Source: Solibacillus sp. R5-41 (GTDB lineage Bacteria > Bacillota > Bacilli > Bacillales_A > Planococcaceae). Taken from it: a stretch of 64,000 nucleotides of DNA. Where the stretch lies: positions 1,418,001 through 1,482,000 of the forward strand of contig NZ_CP024123.1 of NCBI RefSeq assembly GCF_002736105.1, read 5' to 3'. Positions 35,338-43,873 of this stretch are shown here, piece by piece (the first letter of the stretch is position 1; every line of letters begins with the position of its first letter). The notes beneath the pieces are model-generated. The model saw only the letters and a list, made by a program, of their open reading frames with translations. It made no database searches and was not told where the DNA came from. The translations under genes and the position numbers were made by a program.

Positions 35338-35997
35338 TTAATCTATACTTGAAAATCTTATTAAATCATTTTTATTACCTATTGTAACTAATATATCTTC
35401 TTTTTGGAGTAGTTCTTCCGGAGATGGTGAGATAATAATATCTCCCTTTCTTATAATAGCAATTACACTAACATTAAATTTAGCGCGAACATCCAATTCC
35501 CTTAGATTCTTTCCAACCATTTTTTCCGGAATAATGATTTCTTCTAAATTATGATCTTTAGATAATTCAATATAATCAAGCGTATTTGGCGAAAGAAGTT
35601 GATTTGCTACTCGTTCCCCCATATCCCTTTCAGGATAGATAATTATATCGACTCCTATTGCTTCTAAAACTTGTCCATGACGTTTTCCAATAGCCTTAGC
35701 AATAATTTTTTTGATTCCAAGATTTTTAAGAAGCATACATGTTAATATATTTGCTTGAATATCATCTCCAATTGCTACAATTACACAATCAAAGTTAGTA
35801 ATAGCTAATGATGTAAGTGCCTTCTCATCAGTAGAATCTGAAATGATTCCCTCTGTGATATAAACTTCAGCGTCTTCCACGGTTTCTTCATCTATATCAA
35901 TTCCCAAAACTTCTTGCCCAGCTTCATGCAATCTTCTAGCAATACTTGTTCCAAATCTCCCTAAACCAATTACTGCATATTGTTTTTTTTTAGCCAT
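35338..35997 (-). CDS. ktrA: Ktr potassium channel regulatory subunit (KtrA/KtrC type)
   Basis: A 219-residue RCK protein that gates the KtrB-type K+ channel. The RCK_N Rossmann motif GLGRFGTSIARRL lies near residue 11, the ligand acid in GIDIDEETVEDA, and the RCK_C domain spans about 135-219 (IIPEKMVGKNLRELDVRAKF). In this family nucleotides bind the N-domain and c-di-AMP can bind the C-domain. It follows the channel gene with a 24-base gap on the same strand, so they form an operon. I cannot separate KtrA from KtrC by eye. Confidence 0.88.
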   Translation of the reverse strand: MAKKKQYAVIGLGRFGTSIARRLHEAGQEVLGIDIDEETVEDAEVYITEGIISDSTDEKALTSLAITNFDCVIVAIGDDIQANILTCMLLKNLGIKKIIAKAIGKRHGQVLEAIGVDIIIYPERDMGERVANQLLSPNTLDYIELSKDHNLEEIIIPEKMVGKNLRELDVRAKFNVSVIAIIRKGDIIISPSPEELLQKEDILVTIGNKNDLIRFSSID

Positions 35998-36021
35998 TCA
36001 TTATCCCTTCCTTACTGAAAA

Positions 36022-37359
36022 TTAACCAATCATAATTTTTCCTTTTGTATGTCTGTACGCTTCTTGTTTACGTCTTTTAGTAATTGCAAAACCTAGTGTT
36101 AGTGGTCCTAATCTACCTACAAACATTGTTAAAATAATCAGTATACGACCTAATGGAGAAAGTTCTGGTGTTAAACCCATTGAGAGTCCTACAGTACCGA
36201 ATGCTGAAGTAGCTTCAAATAGATACATTATAAAATCATGACCTTTTTCAGTAATAGTTAACAAGAAAGTAACAATTACAACTATCATGATTCCACTCAT
36301 GGCAACAGTAAGAGCCTTTAGAATACTCTCTACAACGATACGACGTTTAAATAAAACCACATCTTCTTTCCCTTTAAGTTGGGAAAGAGCAGTTACCATT
36401 AGGACAGCAAAAGTAGATACCTTAATGCCTCCAGCAGTCGATCCTGAACCTCCCCCGATAAACATTAGGAAAATCGTTAGGAATAATGTTGCTTGAGTCA
36501 AATCTGCCATTGGTAATGTATTAGCTCCAGCCGTTCTTGGCGTTACACTATGGAACAATGCACTGAGAGCTTTTCCTGTGGAAGATAACGGTCCGAATGT
36601 TTTATCATTTCCATACTCAAATAGGAAGATTAAGATGGATGCTCCAACAATAAGGACCAGAGTTGTGCTTAATACAACTTTCGTATGCACAGAGAGAGTA
36701 CGAGTTTCACGATATTCATAAAGTTCATTAATTACAATAAAACCTAGTCCACCTAATATGATAAGAAAACAAATCGTTAAAACTACAAATGGATCGTCAA
36801 CATAACCAGTTAGACTGTTGAACTCTCCCATTAAATCGAAACCTGCATTATTAAAATTTGAAATCGCATGGAAGAATCCAAAATATATTGCTTGACCGAT
36901 AGGCATATCAAATGAAAAACGAATAGCCAGTATGATACCGCCAATACCCTCAGCTATCACAGTAAAAATTAATATTCTTTTTACTAATTTGACGATATCA
37001 GCAGTTGAAGTAGCATTAAAAGCTTCTTTTAATACAATCCTTTCTTTTAAAGAGATTTTTTTACCTAATAAAATGAATAAAAAGGTTGCAAACGTCATAA
37101 ATCCTAAACCGCCAATTTGGATAAGTGATAAGATCACTAATTCACCAAACATCGAAAATGTATCACCAGTATCTACAACCACTAGACCTGTAACACATGT
37201 AGCAGAAGTGGCGGTAAATAATGCATCTAAGAGCGGAAGTCCTTTACCATCTTCTGTTGCTATGGATAGAGTCAATAAAAAAGCTCCTATTAGGATTAAA
37301 GTGGCGAAGCCTATAACAAGTATTTTCGATGGATTAAGGCTTTCTTTGAAATTTTTCAT
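36022..37359 (-). CDS. ktrB: Ktr potassium channel membrane subunit (KtrB/KtrD type, TrkH family)
   Basis: A 445-residue membrane channel of the Trk/Ktr/HKT superfamily with four P-loop repeats. Selectivity-filter-like loops are visible: ATCVTGLVVVDTG near residue 53, ISNFNNAGFDLMG near 168, SVTPRTAGANTLP near 273 and EATSAFGTVGLSMG near 387. The length equals B. subtilis KtrB. Its order before the regulatory subunit is the reverse of the B. subtilis ktrAB operon. No c-di-AMP riboswitch was recognised upstream. Confidence 0.9.
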   Translation of the reverse strand: MKNFKESLNPSKILVIGFATLILIGAFLLTLSIATEDGKGLPLLDALFTATSATCVTGLVVVDTGDTFSMFGELVILSLIQIGGLGFMTFATFLFILLGKKISLKERIVLKEAFNATSTADIVKLVKRILIFTVIAEGIGGIILAIRFSFDMPIGQAIYFGFFHAISNFNNAGFDLMGEFNSLTGYVDDPFVVLTICFLIILGGLGFIVINELYEYRETRTLSVHTKVVLSTTLVLIVGASILIFLFEYGNDKTFGPLSSTGKALSALFHSVTPRTAGANTLPMADLTQATLFLTIFLMFIGGGSGSTAGGIKVSTFAVLMVTALSQLKGKEDVVLFKRRIVVESILKALTVAMSGIMIVVIVTFLLTITEKGHDFIMYLFEATSAFGTVGLSMGLTPELSPLGRILIILTMFVGRLGPLTLGFAITKRRKQEAYRHTKGKIMIG

Positions 37360-37497
37360 AACTTTCTCCTTAGAATTAAGTTAAAAATATATTTCCCCAT
37401 ACACATGGTCCAATGATTAAACTAAATATGTTTTCCCCTCGATTCTTCTTCTTATTCATAAAAGATTTTATGAACTTGTTTTTTAAAAGTAAAAAGA

Positions 37498-37616
37498 CCG
37501 AGGTAAACTTACAAGAGCAATCACATGGAATAGTTGCAGTGTTTAAGGATTTATATGGGAATTTATGGGATTTGTTGCAACTAAATGTTGATCACCCCAT
37601 TGCTCAAAAGAATTAA
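37498..37616 (+). pseudogene. C-terminal remnant of a VOC/glyoxalase-family gene
   Basis: The frame reads LQEQSHGIVAVFKDLYGNLW and ends with DLLQLNVDHPIAQKN. VFKDLYGNLWDL is the typical end of a glyoxalase/bleomycin-resistance (VOC) domain. The rest of the gene is missing and no ribosome site lies upstream. A small hairpin with T tail (37629-37661) still follows it. Confidence 0.55.
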
Positions 37617-37812
37617 GTAGGATAAACTGGGGCTTTCCAATAATTAGGGAAGCTCTTTTTCTATGGATGATAATGGTGCACTCCAGTAAAGTGTTAGTTA
37701 TAAAATATAAATACAAATCATAATTTTATAAAAAAATTTTTATAAAATGTATAATTAAACTTTACTTTTTTCTAGTTATGTTTTATTATGTTAAATATAG
37801 GGAGGCGGTCTT

Positions 37813-38049
37813 GTGAAAGAGAGCTTTGGTGATTCAATCGTAAACAAGGTATATGAGTTTAGAGTGTTAAAGCGGATGTCTCAAAAGGATCTGGCAGATG
37901 CAGTTGGAGTTTCCAAACAAACTATTTTTGTGATGGAAAAGAATAATTACTCACCATCTTTAGTGTTAGCCTATAGAATTGCAAATTTTTTTGAAGTAGA
38001 TATTAATGAAATTTTTTCATATGTAGGAGAGGAAGATAACAATGATTGA
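37813..38049 (+). CDS. XRE-family transcriptional regulator
   Basis: A 78-residue Cro/CI-type regulator. The helix-turn-helix is [20 protein letters not shown] near residue 18, followed by the typical [20 protein letters not shown]. The GTG start has GGGAGGCGG upstream. It overlaps the next gene by 8 bases; such small XRE regulators often pair with a small membrane protein that modulates them. Confidence 0.87.
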   Translation: MKESFGDSIVNKVYEFRVLKRMSQKDLADAVGVSKQTIFVMEKNNYSPSLVLAYRIANFFEVDINEIFSYVGEEDNND

Positions 38050-38371
38050 TGTATTAGACAGATGGATGCTTGAAAGCGTAGTAAATTTTAATATTTTTGT
38101 AGGGGTTATGACATTTATTTATATTGGTTCTTTGCTGGTTCTATTTTTTGTGGGAAAGAAGTTTGGTAAACCAGACGAAAGAACAAATGCCATATATTTA
38201 AAAATCATGTCTAGTATGTTTTCTACCCAATTGATAATGACGGGTGTGTTTATTTCATTAGTTGACAATGATATCCAAAATTTTCGCCAGTTCTTATTAT
38301 TATTCCAAGCGATTGTATTCCTTGTAGGTGCAATAAGTGCTTTCAGACTATACAAAAAAGATTTCAATTAA
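38042..38371 (+). CDS. Small membrane protein, DUF2178-like, partner of XRE regulator
   Basis: A 109-residue protein with three hydrophobic segments ([16 protein letters not shown]-like, [32 protein letters not shown]) and a [16 protein letters not shown] loop, the pattern of DUF2178-type proteins found next to small XRE regulators. Its start lies inside the regulator gene, implying translational coupling. It probably tunes the regulator or senses the membrane. Confidence 0.65.
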   Translation: MIDVLDRWMLESVVNFNIFVGVMTFIYIGSLLVLFFVGKKFGKPDERTNAIYLKIMSSMFSTQLIMTGVFISLVDNDIQNFRQFLLLFQAIVFLVGAISAFRLYKKDFN

Positions 38372-38387
38372 AAATTTAGAAATTACA

Positions 38388-38416
38388 ATGAGCTGCCTTT
38401 TTGGTAGCTTTTTTTA
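38388..38416 (+). terminator. Terminator-like hairpin after the XRE/DUF2178 pair
   Basis: GAGCTGCC and GGTAGCTTTT with a T-rich loop, followed by seven Ts; related to module C. Confidence 0.5.
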
Positions 38417-38505
38417 TTAAAGTAACAGGTGTTTTAGTGCAACAAGAACTAATAAAGTGTAAAGTGACAATAAAGTTATTTAATTTTAAAAGCTCAAACA
38501 AGCAT

Positions 38506-38540
38506 AACCCCGTCCTAGATTTAGAACGGGGTTAAAAATA
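38506..38540. terminator. Bidirectional hairpin
   Basis: AACCCCGTCCTA and the opposed TAGAACGGGGTT form a strong stem around GATT, with A/T-rich flanks. Probably a terminator serving either direction. Confidence 0.65.
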
Positions 38541-38621
38541 TTGTTGTTTAATTTTTGATGTAAGATACTCCACGCCACTAAAAAATATAATAATAAAGTC
38601 GTTTTAAAATCTAAGTTTTAT

Positions 38622-38806
38622 TCAACAATAGCGCCCATGAGCCTCCTCGGCAATATCTACACCGACAACTAGATGCATTGAGGAAATGTTTTCAATGAGT
38701 TGATTTTCTTGTCCTACGATTTATACTTCATCGTAGAGTGTCCTCCTAGATGATGGACTTTTGAGGCATCGACCTCGTATGCATCCCTATCGTACCGAGG
38801 CGCTTG
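38622..38806 (-). mobile_element. IS110-family left-end remnant
   Basis: On the minus strand a degenerate start ATGAAGTATAAATCG is preceded by CATCATCTAGGAGGACAC, matching CATCATCAAACAAGGAGGAC before the intact IS110 transposase at 40087. Shifted by one frame, it continues as SSMHLVVGVDIAEEAHGRYC, matching the transposase N-terminus (LVVGMDIAKRIHYACF). Only about 35 codons remain. Upstream bases such as GGATGCAT also match. The element appears to have entered the 3' part of the secreted-protein gene. Confidence 0.7.
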
Positions 38807-39365
38807 TTTTAACATCTTTGAGTTTATTTCCTTCCCAAGTTAAGATCAGATGATCCACGTGTCCACCATTTCCTCCTTGAGGGGCCGTTACGATAATATC
38901 GTTCACTTTATTGCCCGTATAGTCACCAATAATCAAGTTTGGTTCTCGGGCAGATTCCCCATACAATTTTCCATCCGTCTCTTTGACCATCCAATCATAT
39001 TTTATGTATTTTTTAGTTTTTCCCTCCTGCACGATGATGGATAAATCATTCGCATACACATCCAGTTTTCCATCAATCTTTTCTTTTGTACCCACCAATA
39101 TCACATTGTCTTTAACTGAATTACCGTTAATATCGGACACCTTGCAGTCGAGTACATACGTATTTTCCTTAAGTTTAAGTTCGGGTACTTTAAATTTTTT
39201 ACCAATTTCTATTTTAGGCAACGTTTTTTCAGATTGCTGAGTCACCACTTTTGAATCTGAAGCTGCCTGTTTTGCCAACGAAACTTGTGGCGCCCCGATT
39301 CCAACTGCACAAATGAAACCTGCTAACACTAAATAAGGAATTTTCTTTACGTACTTCTTTTTCAT
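38787..39365 (-). CDS. Secreted FG-GAP-like protein, probably truncated at its C-terminus
   Basis: The 192-residue product has a Sec signal peptide (MKKKYVKKIPYLVLAGFICA, cleavage near SLAKQA). A mature domain with a VLDCKVSDINGNSVKDNVIL strand-loop and IIGDYTGNKVNDIIV, resembling FG-GAP/VCBS Ca2+-type repeats, follows. The start at 39365 has GGAGG 9 bases upstream. The end LKDVKTSASVR* lies exactly where sequence similar to the IS110 left end begins. So the normal C-terminus has probably been lost through insertion. Related proteins, as I recall them, are longer. Function unknown. Confidence 0.65.
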   Translation of the reverse strand: MKKKYVKKIPYLVLAGFICAVGIGAPQVSLAKQAASDSKVVTQQSEKTLPKIEIGKKFKVPELKLKENTYVLDCKVSDINGNSVKDNVILVGTKEKIDGKLDVYANDLSIIVQEGKTKKYIKYDWMVKETDGKLYGESAREPNLIIGDYTGNKVNDIIVTAPQGGNGGHVDHLILTWEGNKLKDVKTSASVR

Positions 39366-39525
39366 TTTGTAAAACCTCCATTTATTCATTTTTGTCTCTA
39401 CATAAGTAAGACGTATGAGGTATCCTAAAAAGTTTGTTTTTGGAAAATCTTTTTTTATAAGTAGTACCTAAAAGGGGAACGTCAGGTAAATGCAGATTTA
39501 CAACGATAAGGAAAGCCAAATTTAA

Positions 39526-39568
39526 AAAAGCCTAATTTCTTGGTGGTGTAAGTGAGAAATTAGGCTTT
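39526..39568. terminator. Hairpin terminator
   Basis: AAAGCCTAATTTCT and AGAAATTAGGCTTT form a near-perfect 14-bp stem with a T-rich flank. It lies upstream (5') of the minus-strand secreted-protein gene, so it may belong to a lost neighbour. Confidence 0.6.
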
Positions 39569-39686
39569 AGTTACTTCATAAAAGCTCCCTTTTGTTGAAT
39601 AGAATGACTCGCATTTTATTTAACAACTTTATTATTTTTTAAACGACATTATTGTGAATTAAACAACCTTTTTGTCATTTAACATA

Positions 39687-39976
39687 AAGTATACAAAATC
39701 ACATTCAATAACGTTCCCAAACGCAAGTTTTTGGGTCGAAATAAAACACTTAAAACGTTGTCATACCAATGTATTAAGTGTTTTTTCTGTATTTCATTCA
39801 TATACACCCTTTAAATCACTATCGTTTGAACTTAGATACAACAAAGCTTTCAATGCTGTTCAAAAGAAATTGCACTGGATCATATTTTGAATAAAATCTT
39901 GCATATACAGCGGATTCCTTAACGTTATAAATCAACCTTTTCCTAACATAGTTTTTCTTTATTGAACTAACGGAGC
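39687..39976. repeat. Long intergenic repeat, copy 1 (about 290 bp)
   Basis: It begins AAGTATACAAA...AATAACGTTCCCAAACG and contains a hairpin of AAAACACTTAA and TTAAGTGTTTT. It runs through ACTATCGTTTGAACTTAGAT and GAAATTGCACTGGATC, and ends at ATTGAACTAACGGAGCAG. The same series, in the same order, lies at 56080-56375 with few changes. It holds no ORF. The IS110 element follows directly. Confidence 0.85.
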
Positions 39977-40086
39977 AGCATTCCTGTTTGAAGGATGTTC
40001 GAGGCCTTGAAAGAAAAGGAGCCCTCTAGTATGATGCATGAGTGTCAACGACCATTGACCCATCATCAAACAAGGAGGACTCCTTT

Positions 40087-41364
40087 ATGCATTCTAAATG
40101 GAATAACAAAATTAATCAAGTTACTGAAAATACACTGGTTGTCGGCATGGATATTGCAAAGCGTATTCATTACGCATGTTTTGTCGATGAACGCGGGCGA
40201 GTAATAGAAAAGGCTTTTGCGGTACATCAATCGAAAGAAGGCTTCGAAAATTTGTATGAAAAGATTCGTCAAATGATGAAGGAAGCTAAGAAAACTGAAG
40301 TAATAATAGGGATTGAGCCTACAGGCCACTACTGGATGAACTTAGCCTATTTTTTAGATCAATACGGCATTCCACTTGTCATGGTAAATCCAATGCACGT
40401 CAAACGTTCGAAAGAACTTGATGATAATTTGCCTACTAAGAATGATAAAAAAGATGCATTAGTCATCGCACGGTTATTGAAAGATGGACGCTTTAGCTAT
40501 CCACGAATATTAAAAGAAGTAGAAGCTGAACTACGGATTGGTTCTACTCTTAGATCAAAGTTAACGGAGGATCTAGCAAGTATTAAAAATCGAATCATTC
40601 GTTGGCTCGATCGATATTTTCCTGAATTCACTCAAGTCTTTCCTTCTTTCGGAAAAATGGCACTTACTGCATTAGAAAGAACACCAATGCCACAGGACAT
40701 TCGAGGGAAAACCGCGGAAGAACTTGTATTTTTCTACCGTCAGGTAGGGGGTATGAGAGCTCCACAACTACCAAAAGCTAAGCTACTCATTGAAAAGGCT
40801 TCAAACTCTATAGGACTGACAGAAGGACAAAAGATGGCCAAACATGAAATCGCCACACTCCTACGTCAGTTTCGCTTATTAGAAACTGAAATCGAAGCAG
40901 TGAATGACCAAGTAACTGAATTGGCAAAGACAACGATGGAATATGACCTACTTGCGTCAGTACCAGGTTTAGGAGATGCGACAATTGTTGATCTACTTTC
41001 CGAAGTAGGGAGTTTTTCACTTTACGAAAATCCACGCCAACTCATTAAACTAGCGGGACTAACATTACGTGAAAACTCTTCTGGTCAACATAAGGGTCAA
41101 AAGCATATATCAAAACGTGGACGTAAGAGACTTAGACATATCCTTTTCAAAGTGATTGTTCCTTTGATTCGGCATAACCTAGCATTCAAACAACTTCACG
41201 AATACTACACCACAAGGAATCAGAATCCCTTACGGGGTAAGCAATCGATGGTAGTTCTCTGTGGTAAATTACTGAAAATATTACATGGTATTTGTAAAAA
41301 GAAAGTGTATTTTAACGAGCAACTTATGATGAAAGATCTCTACTGTCTCGGAGAGGCAGCGTAA
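40087..41364 (+). CDS. IS110-family transposase/recombinase
   Basis: A 425-residue IS110 recombinase. The N-terminal RuvC-like DEDD domain shows LVVGMDIAKR (Asp22), IGIEPTGHYW (Glu) and NDKKDALVIARLL (Asp pair). The C-terminal Transposase_20 domain shows SVPGLGDATIVDLLSEVG and HKGQKHISKRGRKRLR, the latter with the conserved serine. ATG at 40087 is chosen because GGAGGACTCCTTT precedes it; the frame is open 15 codons earlier. It appears intact. IS110 recombinases are guided by a bridge RNA from the element's noncoding end. Confidence 0.92.
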   Translation: MHSKWNNKINQVTENTLVVGMDIAKRIHYACFVDERGRVIEKAFAVHQSKEGFENLYEKIRQMMKEAKKTEVIIGIEPTGHYWMNLAYFLDQYGIPLVMVNPMHVKRSKELDDNLPTKNDKKDALVIARLLKDGRFSYPRILKEVEAELRIGSTLRSKLTEDLASIKNRIIRWLDRYFPEFTQVFPSFGKMALTALERTPMPQDIRGKTAEELVFFYRQVGGMRAPQLPKAKLLIEKASNSIGLTEGQKMAKHEIATLLRQFRLLETEIEAVNDQVTELAKTTMEYDLLASVPGLGDATIVDLLSEVGSFSLYENPRQLIKLAGLTLRENSSGQHKGQKHISKRGRKRLRHILFKVIVPLIRHNLAFKQLHEYYTTRNQNPLRGKQSMVVLCGKLLKILHGICKKKVYFNEQLMMKDLYCLGEAA

Positions 41365-41610
41365 GCATTTCGATCAAAGAGCTATAACAAAAAGGATGAT
41401 ACGGAGAAGCCGGCAATATCACTAAACTTAGACTATGAGTCCCCGGAGCAGCTTAGCAGGCCTCTGCCTTATGAATAGACCGAACGAAGGAATGTAAGCG
41501 CGTTGACGCTAAGAGACATGGGAGGGTACGTCGTCATAAGCATCGCAGAGATCCATTGTGCATCAAAATAATGGATAAAAAAGCTAATGATTTCCATTAG
41601 TTTTAGCGAA
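41365..41610 (+). ncRNA. Candidate IS110 bridge-RNA region
   Basis: Noncoding but more GC-rich than its surroundings. Possible stems include AGCGCGTTGACGCT (41488-41502), CCATTGTGCATC...AATGG (41550-41574) and CTAATGATTTCCATTAG (41583-41600). A structured noncoding end next to the recombinase gene is where the element's guide RNA is encoded. Whether it lies here or in the shorter left end (39977-40086) cannot be settled by eye. Confidence 0.35.
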
Positions 41611-41782
41611 GCGTACGCTTTACTTGGTAATATAATCTATAAATTCAATACTCTGTTTATCAGAGGGGAGAAAAATATTTTTCTTAAATCACGAAGTGGT
41701 GGAAACCGTTGATATCTCAATGTTTATAGAGGGAGTTTAGTTGAAGAAGATGCTACTATAAAAGATAAAAGGACTGAAAGAA

Positions 41783-42244
41783 ATGCCAAAATACATATCA
41801 GAAAATTGCTTTGAAAATATTGAGTGGCAGTCCGTTTGTATAGAAAAAGCCAAGGTTAAAAATGATAATCTCTACTTAACATTTGAAAGTCTTGTAATTA
41901 TAAAAGAACACCCTTTAAACCCATTTGACACTGAAATGGAAACAAATGATGTTGAATTAGTTTTTTATGACTTCGAGGTATTAGATTCGGGTTATTATGA
42001 TTGTTCACACATTGAAAAACAACTTATAGATTATGATAGAGATTGTACTTATATTGCAGTTCCACTATTAAAATTAATTAAAGACTTCACAATTGTTACT
42101 GAAGATATAAAAGATAAAAATGAGTTATTTTTCGAACAGACATTTGAGGGCTTTCCTAGGAATTTTGGGGAAGATGCTTGGGGCTACTTCAAAATTAGGT
42201 ATAAACGAATGGAAATGTTGTGGGATTCTTTTTATAGCGAGTGA
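41783..42244 (+). CDS. Protein of unknown function
   Basis: A 153-residue acidic soluble protein with no recognised motif. The ribosome site GGACTGAAAGAA is moderate. The C-terminus GFPRNFGEDAWGYFKIRYKRM is distinctive. Size, acidity and isolation resemble orphan immunity-type or small domain-of-unknown-function proteins in variable regions; this is only an impression. Confidence 0.55.
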   Translation: MPKYISENCFENIEWQSVCIEKAKVKNDNLYLTFESLVIIKEHPLNPFDTEMETNDVELVFYDFEVLDSGYYDCSHIEKQLIDYDRDCTYIAVPLLKLIKDFTIVTEDIKDKNELFFEQTFEGFPRNFGEDAWGYFKIRYKRMEMLWDSFYSE

Positions 42245-42268
42245 TAAAAATAACAAACTTTGATTAAC

Positions 42269-42322
42269 TAATCGAAAATCGTCCCCAAACACCGCTTTGG
42301 GTGCATTTTCATTATTCAACAA
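42269..42322. repeat. Intergenic palindromic repeat, module B (copy 11)
   Basis: AATCGTCCCCAAACACCG and CTTTGGGTGCATTTTC form the B hairpin, followed by ATTATTCAAC (left arm of module A). Confidence 0.65.
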
Positions 42323-42342
42323 TCATAAGGGGATGTGTTTAT

Positions 42343-42594
42343 TTGAGAAAGTACAGCAATTTTTCATGGCTAATGGTATTTTTCAGTATAATATCTCTTG
42401 GCATGTTTCGATATACAGATATTGACGACTTCTTTTTATTTGGATTAATAATAGTGCTATCTATTAGTGGCGTAGTGTTTGGGGGGCTAGCAAAAAACTT
42501 TTTAGTGATAGCTTTTAATATTACTACTCTACTACTTTCATTATTTTTATTGTTTCTTTTTTTAATAGTTTACTCCAGGGCATATTATAGCTAG
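42343..42594 (+). CDS. Small membrane protein
   Basis: An 83-residue protein with three hydrophobic stretches (WLMVFFSIISLGMF, FFLFGLIIVLSISGVVFGGL, NITTLLLSLFLLFLFLIVY). The TTG at 42343 with AAGGGGATG upstream is preferred over an earlier start within the repeat. Unknown function. Confidence 0.5.
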   Translation: MRKYSNFSWLMVFFSIISLGMFRYTDIDDFFLFGLIIVLSISGVVFGGLAKNFLVIAFNITTLLLSLFLLFLFLIVYSRAYYS

Positions 42595-42640
42595 GATAAA
42601 ATTTTAAGTAAAGTTATTTCAAGATTTATAAAGTATACAA

Positions 42641-42738
42641 ATTAAACCTTATAAACGTTCCCAAATGAAAGTTAGGTAACTAAACCACGCTTTGGGGACG
42701 TTTCTTATTCAACTAACGAAGCAGTTTAGTGCAACATG
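42641..42738. repeat. Intergenic palindromic repeat, modules B and A (copy 12)
   Basis: AAGTATACAAATTAAACC, AACGTTCCCAAATG, then CACGCTTTGGGGACGTTTC and ATTCAACTAACGAAGCAG with TTTAGTGCAACA. The same order lies at 54105-54262. Confidence 0.8.
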
Positions 42739-42809
42739 GAGTACCAGAGAAGAAAAGTCGAGTTGGGTTTAATTAAAAAGTGGAACATTGAAGAAACGGA
42801 GGGGGAAAT

Positions 42810-43031
42810 ATGTTTTTTAAAAAAAATTCTAAAATTAATGAAAAAAGTATTAATGTGGCATTTCAGAGTACATTTATATTTTGGGGAGTTACCCTTTTTA
42901 TAAATGGACTCTTTGAAATGGCACAAGATAAACCGTTAATAAGTAATTCTTTTATTATATTATTTGTTGGATTAGCGATATTCTTTTTAACTGAAAAAGT
43001 TGCTAATCATTTTAACAAAAACATAAAATAA
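42810..43031 (+). CDS. Small membrane protein
   Basis: A 73-residue protein with two hydrophobic segments (FIFWGVTLFINGLFEMA and FIILFVGLAIFFLTEKVA) and a basic N-terminus. GGAGGGGG supports the ATG. No family recognised. Confidence 0.55.
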   Translation: MFFKKNSKINEKSINVAFQSTFIFWGVTLFINGLFEMAQDKPLISNSFIILFVGLAIFFLTEKVANHFNKNIK

Positions 43032-43058
43032 TGGTTACTGAGACGAACATGAAAAACT

Positions 43059-43719
43059 GTGAGTAGCTCCAACCTGCATGTCGTGAATTATTACTCCGTT
43101 GTAAGTGATGTAATCTTTTCTGAAGAACAAATTATCGAAGAGGTTTTCAGTTTAGAAGGTGCAAAATTTCTCGGAATTTCAACAGGTCACGAAGGTTTAA
43201 AAAAACATTTGCACGATTTGTACAATAGCAAGAAAGACCGTCAAATCAGTGTTTATTCAGTTGAACAAAACGTACAGCACAAATTGTACAAGTAATTATT
43301 ATGAATTAAATAATAATCAATTAAATAATAATCAATTAAATAATAATCAATTAAAAGATATAAGAGATGTTAACAATGTTGCTAGTGTTCCAATTTCGAA
43401 AGATGCTGAAAGAATTTTATCTTTAAAAGCAAAATGGTGCCATCAAGGTATTTCACCTGATTGGATCGAAGAAATTTATCAGCAATCAATTGAACGAGGA
43501 ATTGCCAATAAGATTGCTTATGTAAATAAAGCAGCCAGTACCTATCTTGATAACATGCAAAAGAAAAGTGCTCCTGTATCTTCTGGAAAAACTGAATTAG
43601 TACCCGATTGGTTTCCAGCTCGTAATCATCAAAAATTTGAACCTGAGGACAAAACGATTGATTTTGATTTAGAAAGACAGAAGATACTTGCTAAATTAGG
43701 TCGATCAGAGCCCCTGTAA
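43059..43719 (+). pseudogene. Frameshifted gene remnant, possibly phage/plasmid replication-related
   Basis: Two frames together look like one protein. The first (43059-43295) contains EEQIIEEVFSLEGAKFLGIS and ends QNVQHKLYK*. The second, one frame over, continues with four 5-residue repeats (ELNNN, QLNNN, QLNNN, QLKDI). Then comes KAKWCHQGISPDWIEEIYQQ and VPDWFPARNHQKFEPED, ending at 43719. Spacer-plus-VPDWF endings occur in DnaD-like phage replication proteins, but the match is weak. No ribosome site precedes the first frame, so the 5' end is missing too. Confidence 0.4.
43303..43355 (+). repeat. 15-bp tandem repeat inside a decayed gene
   Basis: Three and a half copies of AATTAAATAATAATC encode the ELNNN/QLNNN repeats. 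In phage or plasmid replication genes such AT-rich direct repeats can act as origin iterons; this is only suggested here. Confidence 0.65.
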
Positions 43720-43751
43720 GACATTTTATGTAGTTTCTATTAGATAGATAT

Positions 43752-43800
43752 AAAAGACACCTTAGAAGACCATTCTGTGCCTCCTAGGGTGTTTTTTATT
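43752..43800 (+). terminator. Terminator
   Basis: ACACCTTAG and CCTAGGGTGT form an imperfect stem, followed by six Ts, 35 bases after the stop at 43719. Confidence 0.75.
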
Positions 43801-43873
43801 TTAGGGTTAGCATCCAATTTATGCGGATTTATAAATGATATAATTTATCTAAGATAAACTGAGGAGGAGTAAG

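Larger units (their letters stand above)
39977..41610 (+). mobile_element. IS110-family insertion sequence (ends approximate)
   Basis: Contains one transposase gene, about 110 bases of upstream and about 245 bases of structured downstream noncoding sequence. The left edge abuts a module A arm (ATTGAACTAACGGAGCAG); a right-arm-like AGGGAGTTTAGTTGAAGAAG lies at 41728-41747. IS110 elements lack long terminal repeats, so exact ends cannot be read. An older remnant of a related element lies at 38622-38806. Confidence 0.65.

Noticed and set aside
36932-37384. 150-codon plus-strand frame over ktrB
   Set aside because: It is antisense to the well-supported K+ channel gene and has no protein-like motif.
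43303-43355. CRISPR-like array
   Set aside because: The repeats are 15 bp, directly adjacent with no spacers, and in a coding frame; they are a tandem repeat.
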